A stretch of DNA of 64,000 bases from CBDANO01 sp965197665 (lineage in GTDB: Bacteria; Chloroflexota; Dehalococcoidia; Lucifugimonadales; UBA3495): positions 496,001 to 560,000 of the forward strand of contig CBDANO010000003.1 in assembly GCA_965197665.1 (NCBI GenBank), given 5' to 3'. The translations under genes and the position numbers were made by a program. Under the pieces are notes generated by a model. The model saw nothing but the letters and a program-made list of their open reading frames with translations, was not told the origin of the DNA and did no database searches. Shown one piece after another: positions 27,984-36,721 of the stretch (position 1 is its first letter; each line of letters opens with the position of its first letter).

Positions 27984-29834
27984 ATGTCAACGAACCCGGC
28001 CAAAGGCGAGGGCATTGTTCAAAAGATCTCCGTAGACCCGATTACACTCCAACTTTTTCACGGCTCTCTGCGTTCGGCGCGGCTGGAGTGCGAGCTGATA
28101 ATCGAACGGACGGCCATGTCGGCTTTCATACGGGAAAAGAAGGACTACACCGTCAGCTTCCTGGACCGTCGGGGGCAAGAAATATATGGCGAGACCATGG
28201 GCAGCGACATATTAGGCTGTGTGTGGGAATGCTACCCCCCGGAGACCATGCACCCCGGGGATGTGTACTGGTATAACGATCCATACATCTCACGGGGCAG
28301 CATCAGCCACACCCCTGATATGGTGTTCATAACGCCCGTTTTCTTTGAAGAGGAACTGGTGGCCTACTGTCACTCCTTCGCCCACTTCTGGGACCTGGGG
28401 GGCTCCCGCCCCGGCAGCATTGGGCCGGCCAACACCGAGATATTTCACGACGGCACCCTGGTGCCACCCATCAGGATAGTTGATCAGGGAAAGCTGAACG
28501 ACGAAGCTTACCGGATCATCCTGCGCAACTCCCGCTACCCCGACCTGCTGGAAGGTGACAGCCGGGCTTTGATGGCGGCGGCGCAGCGGGCCGAAGAACG
28601 GGTCCTGGAAATCTTTCGCCGCTTCGGCAAAGAGACCACCCTGGCAGCCATCCGCCAGGACCGGGAGGAAACGGCAGAATTCATCCACCAGAAGACGCTG
28701 GAAATGATACCGCCTGGGAACTACACCACTCGTGACTACATGGACAACGACGGAGTGGGCGCTGAGTGGCACTCCTTCCATCTGGAACTGAGCCGCAAAG
28801 GAGACCACATTACCCTGGATGCCACCGAAAGCGACGACCAAGCCCCCGGCTCCATCAACTTCATGGCCAGCGACGGCACCATTGGGGCCTATTTCGGCCA
28901 GCACTTTCACCAGTACGACCCGTCCCTCACCATGAATCAGGGACTGTTGGCGGCAGTGGCCGAAGTGAAGCTACGTCCGGGCAGTATCCTACAACCCCAG
29001 TGGCCTGCGGCGCTGGGTTGCCGCGCCCACACCTTCACCAAGCTGAAAAATGCCGTTCGTGCCGTCATCGCCAGGGCCAGTGGCGGAAACACCATGGCGG
29101 CAATGGCAGTGTACGTGATCGCTTACTGGCGCATGAAGGATGCCGAGTCGGGAGAGTGGATGCTGTGCACGGACGGCATTGCGGTTGGGCATGGCGCCCG
29201 TCCCAGCGCCGACGGCATCGACGCCGTTTACAGCAGCCACAACGAAAACTACCCGGCAGAGTTCATGGACATGGAGTACCCCCTGAGAATGGAGCGGTAC
29301 GCCATCAACCCCGACTCCGGCGGACCAGGCAAGTACCGCGGCGGCTGCGGAATCATCCGGGATGTCCGGCTGCTGGCTCCCGAAGGGACATTCGGGCTGC
29401 GGGTAGAGAACAACCGGTTCCCGGCCTGGGGCGTCGCCGGAGGCAAGGCCGGAGGCACGTCCAAAGTGATTCTGAATCCCGGGTGTGAGGGCGAAAGAAA
29501 TATCCGTCCTTTTTCCGACGACAATCCTTGGCAGGCCGGCGATCTGGTGAGAATCTACACCGCCGGCGGAGGCGGCTGGGGCGATCCCCTGGAACGGGAA
29601 ATTCACCTGGTCGAAAAGGATGTGCGGGGCGGCTTCGTCTCTCTGAAATCGGCGCGTTCAGAATACGGGGTTATAATTGACCCGGAAACGCTGAAAATAG
29701 ACGGCCCCGGCAGCCTGGCCCTTCGGAAAGACCTCCGGCAGGGGCGGGAGCGACCCAAGCTGTTCCACCGTTTCATCTACTTCGACGAGGAGGAGGAGGA
29801 GCGGCGCTGGATTGAGCACCACCTACCGCGGTAG
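27984..29834 (+). CDS. hyuB: Hydantoinase B/oxoprolinase family protein
   Basis: 616 residues. KISVDPITLQLFHGSLRSA, GDVYWYNDPYISRGSISHTP and GGPGKYRGGCGIIRDVRL are HyuB signatures. It forms the catalytic partner of HyuA. TAAGGAGAGAACACGGT supplies the ribosome site. The C-terminus ends in an acidic stretch (EEEEERRW). An IS3 transposase relic begins about 45 bp downstream on the opposite strand. Confidence 0.93.
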   Translation: MSTNPAKGEGIVQKISVDPITLQLFHGSLRSARLECELIIERTAMSAFIREKKDYTVSFLDRRGQEIYGETMGSDILGCVWECYPPETMHPGDVYWYNDPYISRGSISHTPDMVFITPVFFEEELVAYCHSFAHFWDLGGSRPGSIGPANTEIFHDGTLVPPIRIVDQGKLNDEAYRIILRNSRYPDLLEGDSRALMAAAQRAEERVLEIFRRFGKETTLAAIRQDREETAEFIHQKTLEMIPPGNYTTRDYMDNDGVGAEWHSFHLELSRKGDHITLDATESDDQAPGSINFMASDGTIGAYFGQHFHQYDPSLTMNQGLLAAVAEVKLRPGSILQPQWPAALGCRAHTFTKLKNAVRAVIARASGGNTMAAMAVYVIAYWRMKDAESGEWMLCTDGIAVGHGARPSADGIDAVYSSHNENYPAEFMDMEYPLRMERYAINPDSGGPGKYRGGCGIIRDVRLLAPEGTFGLRVENNRFPAWGVAGGKAGGTSKVILNPGCEGERNIRPFSDDNPWQAGDLVRIYTAGGGGWGDPLEREIHLVEKDVRGGFVSLKSARSEYGVIIDPETLKIDGPGSLALRKDLRQGRERPKLFHRFIYFDEEEEERRWIEHHLPR

Positions 29835-29879
29835 GCGAACCGAGCGCTATCTTTTCGCCCGGAGGAGGCTGGTAAGGGA

Positions 29880-30285
29880 CTGTGGAATGATGGGTGGAAG
29901 GCTTCGTTTTGATGCGGGCCCTCGGAGGGGATGCGCTAGTCCGCCCGGGTTGCGGCACGGTTTCGTTGGTTCTGGCACGCTTGGGTATCTTGTTACGCAG
30001 CATTAGGCCCACCTTCCAATAAAGCCGGTTGGACGCTTTGTGATCCACCGTCCAACCCTCCCGCTGCAGGAGTACATGAAGACGCCGGTAGCCGTAGCTC
30101 ACCCTGACCTGGGCCAAGTATTTGGGCATAATTCTTGCAGCCGCCTGCTCGTCCGCCACACTCCGATGCCAGTGGGAGGCTCTGGGCAGGATCAGAACCT
30201 CGCAGGCCCTCCGCTCGTTCGCGCGGTAGGCGACCTGCTCCGGGCTGTACCTGGAATTCTTCGTTGGACGATCATCCTTCTCCAT
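29880..30285 (-). pseudogene. IS3-family transposase relic
   Basis: The minus-strand reading holds SRYSPEQVAYR (OrfA-like N-terminus) fused to RASHWHRSVADEQAA and VSYGYRRLHVLLQREGW, which is the OrfB N-terminal HTH_21 region. The DDE catalytic core is absent, so this is an internal-deletion and 3'-truncated relic. It lies directly after hyuB. Confidence 0.75.
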
Positions 30286-30517
30286 TCAGTTTAGATGATC
30301 CCACAAAACTCGCTTTGTGGCTGGCTCAGTTTTGGGGAGGCAGATTACCTGGACAACGACACTTCCCTTTGCTCAGAGTGATGTGGGAAAATGATTTGGG
30401 GTGCATAGGAGGTCTCCAGGGTGGCGTGCTGAAGGGAGGAGGCGTAAGCACCCACCCCGATTGACACTCCTGCGGCCCACGGCGATAATCCCAAGAACTC
30501 CTATGGAGGGCAAGGGT

Positions 30518-30562
30518 ATGCCTAAAAGTGCGGACGTAGTTGTGATTGGCGTCGGTGTGGTA
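30518..30562 (+). pseudogene. 5' fragment of an FAD-dependent oxidoreductase gene
   Basis: ATG at 30518 is followed by MPKSADVVVIGVGVV, the classical N-terminal dinucleotide-binding strand of DAO-type FAD oxidoreductases (usually VVVIGGGVVG). The frame is cut at 30563 where an IS21-like end (TGTCAAGGG) begins. The remainder of the gene is not in the window. Short fragment, so identity is tentative. Confidence 0.5.
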
Positions 30563-30626
30563 TGTCAAGGGCGGAGAGAAATTAGGCCGCTGGGGTGTCG
30601 ACGCTCAGGGATTCTGTCCGCCTAAG

Positions 30627-32205
30627 TGTCAAGGGGAAATGTCCTCTATGTAGATAGCCATGCTAGCAGATCACGGTACTTCCGACGTTGCGCGAGCGCG
30701 CGACATGGGTGGGCTTTCAGCGTGCATGTACTTCCTCACGGTGTCTCTGTGTATGCCCAGTTCCCGGGCGATCCCACGAATGGACAGCCCCTTGCGCTTC
30801 GCCTTCTGCACCGCCTTCCATCTCGCCGTCTGAAGTGGGGTGGGCTTTCCGGATCGCGGAGTCGCAGTCCTGCGAACTCTTGCGGCGCCGTTGCGGTCAG
30901 CATCGTCACGGAGTTTGTCCACTTCGAGGATTGTGCCCATTGACGCCACTTCGTCCTCCGACCTCCTGATGACACCGTTGGTGTGGCGGCTGGGAACAGT
31001 CGTGTGTACGGTCCTCGTGTCGAAGCTGCGCAGGATACTTGGACGGGGAGGCGCTTCCTGGGAGGCGACTACACGCCCTTCGTGTTGCACTGCGAGTCGT
31101 CCGTCCAGCCCTTCGAGCACATCCACCACCGACCCGGCATAGCTCGGTCGACCCCTATCGGGAAGCAGCTGCAGGGTACGCCAGCGGTACTTCACAGTGT
31201 TGTCCCGGCCAACCCTGCGCCTGTACTTCAGGCATAGGACTGTGTCCAGGCACATCCCCGGCTCCAGGACCCGATACGCGGTCTCTGCGTGCCGCGACGG
31301 CACACCAAAACGTTCATTGAAGCGGGGAAGGAAGTCATCGAGCACGCGGTTAGCGTCATCGATGGTGGTTGCACGTGCGAGTCTCAGCTCCGTGACCAGC
31401 CTGTCCTGGAGGGTGCCCGCGGTGCGTTCCACCCGGCCTTTGGCTTGCGGCGATCGTGCGAATATCAGTTCTACGCCAAGCTCACCCATCGCGCGAGAGA
31501 ACTGGGTGGGAGCGGCGGCAGTCTCCGACGGTGGCGTGTGCTTGAAGACGCCATGGCGGTCTGCATAGAGTGCGAGCGGTATGCCGTAGCTCTGTATCAA
31601 GTCCCGCAACAGCAGTAAGTAGCTGCGTGTGTTCTCGTACTCACAGAACAGGGCATTGACGACACAACCCGTAGCATCGTCGACCGCCAGCAGCAACGTG
31701 AACTGGGGGCCATCTTCTCCCAGCCATCTGTGGTAGCTGCCGTCGATCTGCATCAGCATTCCCTCCAGGGCCATCCGCTGCCGTCGAACACGATGCTTCG
31801 GCGGCCTGGGCCGGCGAGGGCTGTTCACACCGACGTCAGTCAGTATCTTGCGCAACGTGTTACGACCGATGTCTATGCCCTCTCGCTCCCTCAGCAGCTC
31901 ACTCAGGTGCGTGTGGTTGACTCCCGCGTATCGGGTCCGCGCCGGAAGCACCACGTCGGTCGCCAACGGGTCCGGTGTAGCGTTGGCTGGTCTGCGACCT
32001 CGGTTGCCGTGAGCGAGTGCGGCTGCGCCGTCCCTTTTGTAAGCCGCCAGAATGCGCCTGGTGTGGCGCGCGCTCACTCCCATCAATGTCGCTGCCTGCT
32101 CTAAGGTCATATGGTCCGCCATCAAACTGTTGAGAACCTGAAGCCTCGTCTGCTCTTTCTGCGTCAATGTCACATTCTCCATGATGTGGACATTTTCCCT
32201 TGACA
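30627..32205 (-). mobile_element. ISNCY-type insertion sequence, complete
   Basis: 1,579 bp with inverted ends: TGTCAAGGGGAAATGTCC at the left and, reversed, TGTCAAGGGAAAATGTCC at the right. It contains one long transposase gene. I see no clear target duplication (left flank CTAAG, right flank GTTAG). Confidence 0.8.
30671..32182 (-). CDS. ISNCY family transposase
   Basis: 503 residues. An N-terminal HTH (EQAATLMGVSARHTRRILAA) is followed by an integrase-core DDE domain with Asp147 (MQIDGSY), Asp208 (LYADRH) and Glu252 (GRVERTAG). A C-terminal second HTH lies at GISIRGIARELGIHRDTVRK-like positions. It looks intact and fills the element. Confidence 0.9.
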   Translation of the reverse strand: MENVTLTQKEQTRLQVLNSLMADHMTLEQAATLMGVSARHTRRILAAYKRDGAAALAHGNRGRRPANATPDPLATDVVLPARTRYAGVNHTHLSELLREREGIDIGRNTLRKILTDVGVNSPRRPRPPKHRVRRQRMALEGMLMQIDGSYHRWLGEDGPQFTLLLAVDDATGCVVNALFCEYENTRSYLLLLRDLIQSYGIPLALYADRHGVFKHTPPSETAAAPTQFSRAMGELGVELIFARSPQAKGRVERTAGTLQDRLVTELRLARATTIDDANRVLDDFLPRFNERFGVPSRHAETAYRVLEPGMCLDTVLCLKYRRRVGRDNTVKYRWRTLQLLPDRGRPSYAGSVVDVLEGLDGRLAVQHEGRVVASQEAPPRPSILRSFDTRTVHTTVPSRHTNGVIRRSEDEVASMGTILEVDKLRDDADRNGAARVRRTATPRSGKPTPLQTARWKAVQKAKRKGLSIRGIARELGIHRDTVRKYMHAESPPMSRARATSEVP

Positions 32206-32337
32206 GTTAGTGAGGACGGAATCGCTGGCCTTCGACACAAGTGGCGGAGGAAAAGTGTCCCACCATAGTTACGGGAAGAGCATCCTTGGCGAGGGTGGGA
32301 CGGCAGAAGAGGGGAGGGGAAAGAGTACCGTAGTGAG

Positions 32338-32608
32338 CTAGGAGTGGTCCGGTTCATCCGGGGTCTGGGATGGGGCGTTCTCGCGGCTACGCTTGAGGCG
32401 ATAGCTATCGCCGTTCATCTCCAGGATGTGGACGTGGTGAGTCAGGCGGTCCAGCAGCGCCCCGGTCAGCCGCTCCGAGCCGAAGACCTCGGTCCACTCG
32501 TCGAAGGGGAGGTTGGTGGTCACCAGGATGGAGCCCCGCTCGTAGCGCTGGCTGAACACTTCGAAGAGGAGTTCCGCTCCGGTGGGGGACAGGGGGAAGA
32601 AGCCCAGC
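32338..32608 (-). pseudogene. istB: istB 3' fragment (IS21 ATPase helper)
   Basis: About 90 codons, LGFFPLSPTGAELLFEVFSQ, RYERGSILVTTNLPFDEW and GALLDRLTHHVHILEMNG, are the C-terminal third of IstB (AAA+ sensor and arginine-finger region). The Walker motifs are missing because the frame is cut at 32608 by a GGTTCCGTTTGCTT terminal repeat. Confidence 0.85.
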
Positions 32609-32624
32609 GGTTCCGTTTGCTTTT
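32609..32624 (+). repeat. Solitary left end of the GGTTCC element family
   Basis: GGTTCCGTTTGCTTTT matches the terminal repeat found at ten other places. It lies exactly at the break in istB, interior to the right. No matching right end with an identical 8-bp flank (AGCCCAGC) was found, so the partner has been lost or rearranged. Confidence 0.8.
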
Positions 32625-32651
32625 GGTGTCTTCGCAGTTTAACATGGTCGG

Positions 32652-33057
32652 ATGCGCTGGCCCCGGAATGTGTTTACTCCCAGGCGAACCGGGGTCGGAG
32701 TGCTTTGGACGGCCTTCGAGGTTTGGACTGATGTTCTTCCGTGGGATAGTGCGGAGGAAAAATTGAGTGCCATTTCCTCGATAGGAGCGGTTATTGCCCC
32801 ACCGTTGGCTATGTTCACCACCATTGTTGTTGGTGGGTGGCTACTCGGGGAGTTGGCTGAGCGAGTTAGATTTCTCCTAAGTGATGGGCCAAGCAGGTTG
32901 AAATTTAAGGCGTTGGCTCCGGCTATTCGCTCTTGCAAAGACAATCTTGTTGTGCATTATGAAGCCAATCGCTCGGTTGTTAGCCCTTTCCGTAGCGCAG
33001 GGGAGGCGGGGAGCTTCACCGTGGAGATAAATCTATTGTGTAGGTCGTCAGCGATAA
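32652..33057 (+). pseudogene. Truncated hypothetical membrane protein
   Basis: An open frame of about 135 codons starts MRWPRNVFTPRRTG. It contains one probable membrane segment (IGAVIAPPLAMFTTIVVGGW) followed by a charged region (LGELAERVRFLLSDG). It is cut at 33057 by the IS3 element. No family is recognised. Confidence 0.5.
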
Positions 33058-33143
33058 TGGGACAACAGAGGGGGTAGAAAAACCCGAGGGATTTGAGGTC
33101 AGCTCCCTGTATGAGGTAGGGTACTTCAGATAGAGGAGTTGAT

Positions 33144-33551
33144 ATGTCCCAGACAGAAACAGGTAAAGCAACCGCCGCCGATGAACGCACAGAGGCGGCC
33201 AGGTCCTTCGTCAGAACTGTTAAGGCCGCTACTAGGCGCAAGTACACCCCGGAAGAGAAGATTCGTATAGTGCTGGAGGGCTTCCGCCGCGAGGCCACCG
33301 TGAGTGACCTGTGTCGGCGGGAGGGCATCAAGCCTCACTCCTACTACTCCTGGACCAAGGAGTTCATGGAGGCGGGGAAGGAGAGGCTTACCCGCGACAG
33401 CGTGCGAGACGCCACCCGGGACGAGGTCCATCTGCTAAAGCGAGAGAACGGAGAGCTGAAGCAGCTGGTCGCCGATCTGTCCCTCGAGGTCTATCGTCTC
33501 AAAAAAACGGCCATACCCATGCCTCAGGGCGCCGGCGGTATCGGCGGATGA
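33144..33551 (+). CDS. IS3 transposase OrfA
   Basis: 135 residues with a helix-turn-helix (EEKIRIVLEGFRREATVSDL, CRREGIKPHSYYSW) and a leucine-zipper-like helix (LLKRENGELKQLVADLSLEV). GAGGAG precedes the ATG. It ends TGA at 33549, overlapping the orfB start (ATGA). Confidence 0.9.
   Translation: MSQTETGKATAADERTEAARSFVRTVKAATRRKYTPEEKIRIVLEGFRREATVSDLCRREGIKPHSYYSWTKEFMEAGKERLTRDSVRDATRDEVHLLKRENGELKQLVADLSLEVYRLKKTAIPMPQGAGGIGG
33501..33507 (+). promoter_or_regulatory. A7 slippery site for -1 frameshifting in IS3
   Basis: Seven A residues (codons CTC AAA AAA ACG in orfA) lie 41 bp before the orfB ATG, and the orfB frame is the -1 frame and open here. IS3-family elements make an OrfAB fusion transposase by this mechanism. 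The same run of seven is kept in the fragment near 38236. Confidence 0.55.
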
Positions 33552-34534
33552 GTGGCGCAGAGAAGGCGGAGGTGCTGGACAAGGTGGCTTCCTCCAGCCT
33601 CCCTAAACGCAGGACCCTGGGTGAGCTGGGAGTCCCCAGGAGCACCTACTACCGGTGGCTGAGGCGGAAGGAGCAGCAAGGACTTGAGGACGACGTGGGA
33701 GGCGGCAATCCCCCATGGAACAAGCTGACTTCCCAGGAGATCGACTCCGTTCTGTCGGCAGCCAGGGATATGCCAGACCTGAGCTGCCGGCAGTTGGCCG
33801 CATGGACCACCGACAACATGGGTTTCTCCGTATCAGAGTCTACGGTCTACCGCATCCTGCGCAGGGAGGGGCTGGTGAAGAGGCCTGAGATGCGGCTGGC
33901 TGCGGGTAAGGAGTACCATCGCAAGACCACCGGCCCCCACCAGATGTGGGCCACCGATGCCTCCTACTTCAGGGTGGTGGGCTGGGGCTACTACTACATG
34001 GTCACCGTCATGGACGACTACTCCCGGTTCATTCTGGCCCACAAGCTTCAGAGAGACATGACCTCCGACTCCTTCATAGAAGTGGTCCAGGAGGCCGTGG
34101 ACAGGACTGGCATGGACCAGGTGCCGATAGAAGACCGGACCAGGCTGCTGAGCGACAACGGCCCCGGCTATGTATCCCGGGCTTTCAGGGACTACCTGGG
34201 CATGGTGGGAATCAAGCACATACTGGCAACACCCTTCCACCCTCAGACCAACGGCAAGCTGGAGCGATACCACCAGACCCTCAAGCGTGACGTGAACCAA
34301 CTGCCGTACGAGATGCCTTCCGACCTGGAGGCGGCCATCGTGGCCTTCGTCAGCTACTACAATTACCGGCGCTACCACAAGGCCCTGGGCAACGTGACAC
34401 CTTCGGATGTGCTACGGGGCAGAAGAGAGGAGATTCTACGACGGAGGAAGGAGGTGCAAGCCCAGACAATCCAACGGCGAAGACGGCACAACAGGACCCT
34501 AAGGGAGCTGGCTAGACCTCAATCAGGTCCCTGA
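33548..34534 (+). CDS. IS3 transposase OrfB
   Basis: 328 residues from ATG 33548. The HTH_21 part (RILRREGLVKRPEMRLAAGK) precedes the integrase core: Asp in MWATDASYFRVVG, Asp in LLSDNGPGYVS and Glu in TNGKLERYHQTLKRD. All three DDE residues are present and the frame is intact, so the element may be active. Confidence 0.92.
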   Translation: MSGAEKAEVLDKVASSSLPKRRTLGELGVPRSTYYRWLRRKEQQGLEDDVGGGNPPWNKLTSQEIDSVLSAARDMPDLSCRQLAAWTTDNMGFSVSESTVYRILRREGLVKRPEMRLAAGKEYHRKTTGPHQMWATDASYFRVVGWGYYYMVTVMDDYSRFILAHKLQRDMTSDSFIEVVQEAVDRTGMDQVPIEDRTRLLSDNGPGYVSRAFRDYLGMVGIKHILATPFHPQTNGKLERYHQTLKRDVNQLPYEMPSDLEAAIVAFVSYYNYRRYHKALGNVTPSDVLRGRREEILRRRKEVQAQTIQRRRRHNRTLRELARPQSGP

Positions 34535-34558
34535 TCTCTCGGGTCCCAAGGTGTCCCA

Positions 34559-34762
34559 TTTTTGCTGGTTGCCAACAGTGGCTACAAAAGGGAGTGCTGG
34601 CTCCCCGAGTAAACGCCATGCCTTTGTTTTAATCCGTCTCAAAAAACCACAAACAGTATCAATTACCTTGAGATTCACCACGATCATAGTATCAAATAGG
34701 ACATTGTAATCTCTTGGCGTATCATTTATTATCTTAGAAAAGGTGATAACGGAAATGATAAT
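34559..34762. other. AT-rich spacer upstream of the integrase
   Basis: 204 bp, clearly more AT-rich than its surroundings (for example TATCATTTATTATCTTAG), probably carrying the integrase promoter. No gene seen. Confidence 0.5.
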
Positions 34763-35929
34763 ATGGATAGGCCAAAGCGGTTGTCAGCAGCATTTGTCAA
34801 GACCGTCAACACGCCGGGACGGTACGGCGACGGGCGCGGCGGATTCGGCCTAAGCCTGCTGGTAAAGGCATCCAGCACGGGGAGGCTTGCTAAGTCCTGG
34901 GCGCAGCGTCTGAGGATCAACGGTCAGCCTTTCAACATCGGCCTGGGCTCTTTCCCCATCGTAACACTTGCCCGAGCCCGTGAGCTAGCACTCGCTAATG
35001 CCCGGGCTGTCGAAAGCGGCGCCGATCCGCGCGTTAAGGCATCCGCCATTCCGACGTTTGCTGACTGCTTGGAGCGGACCATCACGGTACTGCGGCCCGG
35101 CTGGCGGAATCCCAAGACTGAGAAGAATCTGCGGGCAGTAATGGCCGAGTACGTGCTGCCCGTCGTCGCGCGGAAGCCTATCGACGGAATCACCCCGGCC
35201 GACGTACTGCGATTCCTGGCACCGCTTGCCCTAAACAAGCCGGCTATCGCCAAGAAAGCCAAGATGGGGCTGTCACAGACCTTCAAATGGGCGATAGCCC
35301 AGGGCCTACGGGCCGACAATCCGGCGAACCAGAACATCGCCGCGGGCTTACCAAAGCTCAGTACGAAAGAACATCACCGGGCCTTGTCATTCGGGGAAGT
35401 CGGCGGAGCACTTCAGACGGTGCGAAATTCCGGCGCATGGCTAGGTACTAAGCTGGCGTTTCAATTCCTGGTACTGACGGCCGCCCGTAGCGGTGAGGTC
35501 CGGCTGTCTACCTGGAGCGAGATTGATCTAAAGGTGGCTCTATGGACGATTCCGGCGGACCGTATGAAGTCTGGGCGTGAGCATCGCGTACCGCTGAGCG
35601 CCGACGCTATGTCTGTCCTAGAGCGCGCCCGCGAGCTGTCCGATGGTACGGGGCTGATATTCCCAAGCAGCAGGGGCAAGACGTTGACAGATTCGACGAT
35701 CTCAAAACTGCTGAGAGAGAACAGGATTGATGCTGTTCCGCACGGATTCCGTAGCAGCTTTCGGAACTGGTGCGCCGAACAGAACATCGACCGCCAGGTA
35801 GCGGAATCGGCCCTTGCTCATACGGTAGGAGATGCTACTGAGGCGGCTTATCTGCGTTCCGATATGCTGGCGCTGAGGCGCGCAGCTATGGACGCGTGGG
35901 CGGCCTATCTATTACGACTTCCTTTATAA
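34763..35929 (+). CDS. P4-type tyrosine integrase (DUF4102/site-specific recombinase)
   Basis: 388 residues. The N-terminal DUF4102 arm-binding domain contains INGQPFNIGLGSFPIVTLARA. The catalytic domain has Arg in LTAARSGEVRLSTW, the HGFRSSFRNW box (H-x-x-R) and the nucleophile Tyr in EAAYLRSD. Such integrases usually insert islands into tRNA genes. It is followed by an AlpA-type regulator, the usual excisionase/regulator partner. Confidence 0.92.
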   Translation: MDRPKRLSAAFVKTVNTPGRYGDGRGGFGLSLLVKASSTGRLAKSWAQRLRINGQPFNIGLGSFPIVTLARARELALANARAVESGADPRVKASAIPTFADCLERTITVLRPGWRNPKTEKNLRAVMAEYVLPVVARKPIDGITPADVLRFLAPLALNKPAIAKKAKMGLSQTFKWAIAQGLRADNPANQNIAAGLPKLSTKEHHRALSFGEVGGALQTVRNSGAWLGTKLAFQFLVLTAARSGEVRLSTWSEIDLKVALWTIPADRMKSGREHRVPLSADAMSVLERARELSDGTGLIFPSSRGKTLTDSTISKLLRENRIDAVPHGFRSSFRNWCAEQNIDRQVAESALAHTVGDATEAAYLRSDMLALRRAAMDAWAAYLLRLPL

Positions 35930-36054
35930 TTAGCTTTGATTATATTATTGATTCCACTTCTGTTATAACACGGACTTCCGGTTTCGTCAACCTATTGACA
36001 CCAGATGGATGTATCCGGTACCTTCTTCATCGAGATGCGACTAAAGGAGGCAGA

Positions 36055-36240
36055 ATGCTAGCCATCGATCAGCTACTGCGAGTAGATGAAGTTTGTGCGA
36101 TCCTAGCGATCTCACGAGCAAGCCTCTACAGGATGATCAAGGACGGTAGGTTTCCGCGTGGTGTCCCAGTCGGGGCGGGTGCAGTTCGCTGGAGGAGATC
36201 CACTGTTGATGCTTGGCTCGAAAATCTGCCCAGTAGGTAA
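36055..36240 (+). CDS. AlpA family phage regulatory protein/excisionase
   Basis: 61 residues. LLRVDEVCAILAISRASLYR with MIKDGRFPRGVPVG is the winged-helix AlpA/MerR-like DNA-binding fold; it ends WRRSTVDAWLENL. AAAGGAGG precedes the ATG. It is 125 bp downstream of the integrase, consistent with an excision-control role. Confidence 0.9.
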   Translation: MLAIDQLLRVDEVCAILAISRASLYRMIKDGRFPRGVPVGAGAVRWRRSTVDAWLENLPSR

Positions 36241-36360
36241 TAGATCGAGCAAAAATATGGCCGTCGTCTTTTAGGTGCGTCCGATCTGGAAGAACAAGCC
36301 CCGGCGGGGAAGCAGAGCGCGGACCCCGGCGGCTAGGAGCCTTCACCGAGGACTCCCCTG

Positions 36361-36430
36361 GGTTCCGTTTGCTTTTAGAGGATGGGGTTCCTCCGGCATG
36401 GTAGCTCATCCCTCATAAGCAAACGAAAGC
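36361..36430. repeat. 70-bp palindromic element 1 (degenerate right arm)
   Basis: It begins GGTTCCGTTTGCTTTTAG and ends AAGCAAACGAAAGC, a copy of the reverse-complement arm with two changes. Length is exactly 70 bp. The interior differs from the other two copies apart from AG-G-ATGG at positions 17-25. Confidence 0.75.
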
Positions 36431-36563
36431 TCCCGAATTAAACACCAGCGCTGGGTGAGTTAAGGGGGTACTCCTCCGCCTTGCCGGTATCTCCAGGCAG
36501 GATAATGAAGTCTCGCCGATCCCGGCACAGCGGTGCTTGGTTGATGACGTAGTCGCCACCGGG

Positions 36564-36633
36564 GGTTCCGTTTGCTTCTAGGGTATGGACTATCTAGCCG
36601 TAGGCACGTTACACGCTAGAAGCAAACGGAACC
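36564..36633. repeat. 70-bp palindromic element 2
   Basis: Perfect 18-bp inverted arms GGTTCCGTTTGCTTCTAG / CTAGAAGCAAACGGAACC around a 34-base unrelated interior, total 70 bp. No direct duplication of flanks (CCACCGGG / CTATGACA). It forms the left border of the toxin-carrying cassette. Confidence 0.85.
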
Positions 36634-36721
36634 CTATGACAGACTGTAGGATTTCCCGCAACACTGAAGCGTCAATTGTTGCCGCCTCGTGAAGTGCCGC
36701 GTTATAATCAAGGCGCGGTGG

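Larger units (their letters stand above)
30563..32608 (-). mobile_element. IS21-family relic interrupted by an ISNCY element
   Basis: A TGTCAAGGG end at 30563 and the istB 3' part with its downstream GTGGCGGAGGAAAAGTGTCC terminal-repeat-like sequence (32256-32275) flank a complete ISNCY element (30627-32205). istA and most of istB are missing, and the relic stops at 32608 where a GGTTCC terminal repeat begins. Confidence 0.55.
33058..34558 (+). mobile_element. IS3-family insertion sequence
   Basis: About 1.5 kb with AATGGGACA-type inverted ends (33056-33064 and, reversed, around 34552-34560) around overlapping orfA/orfB. Fragments of the same IS type lie at 38153-38470 and 41630-42050. Ends are approximate and no target duplication is clear. 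Confidence 0.7.
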
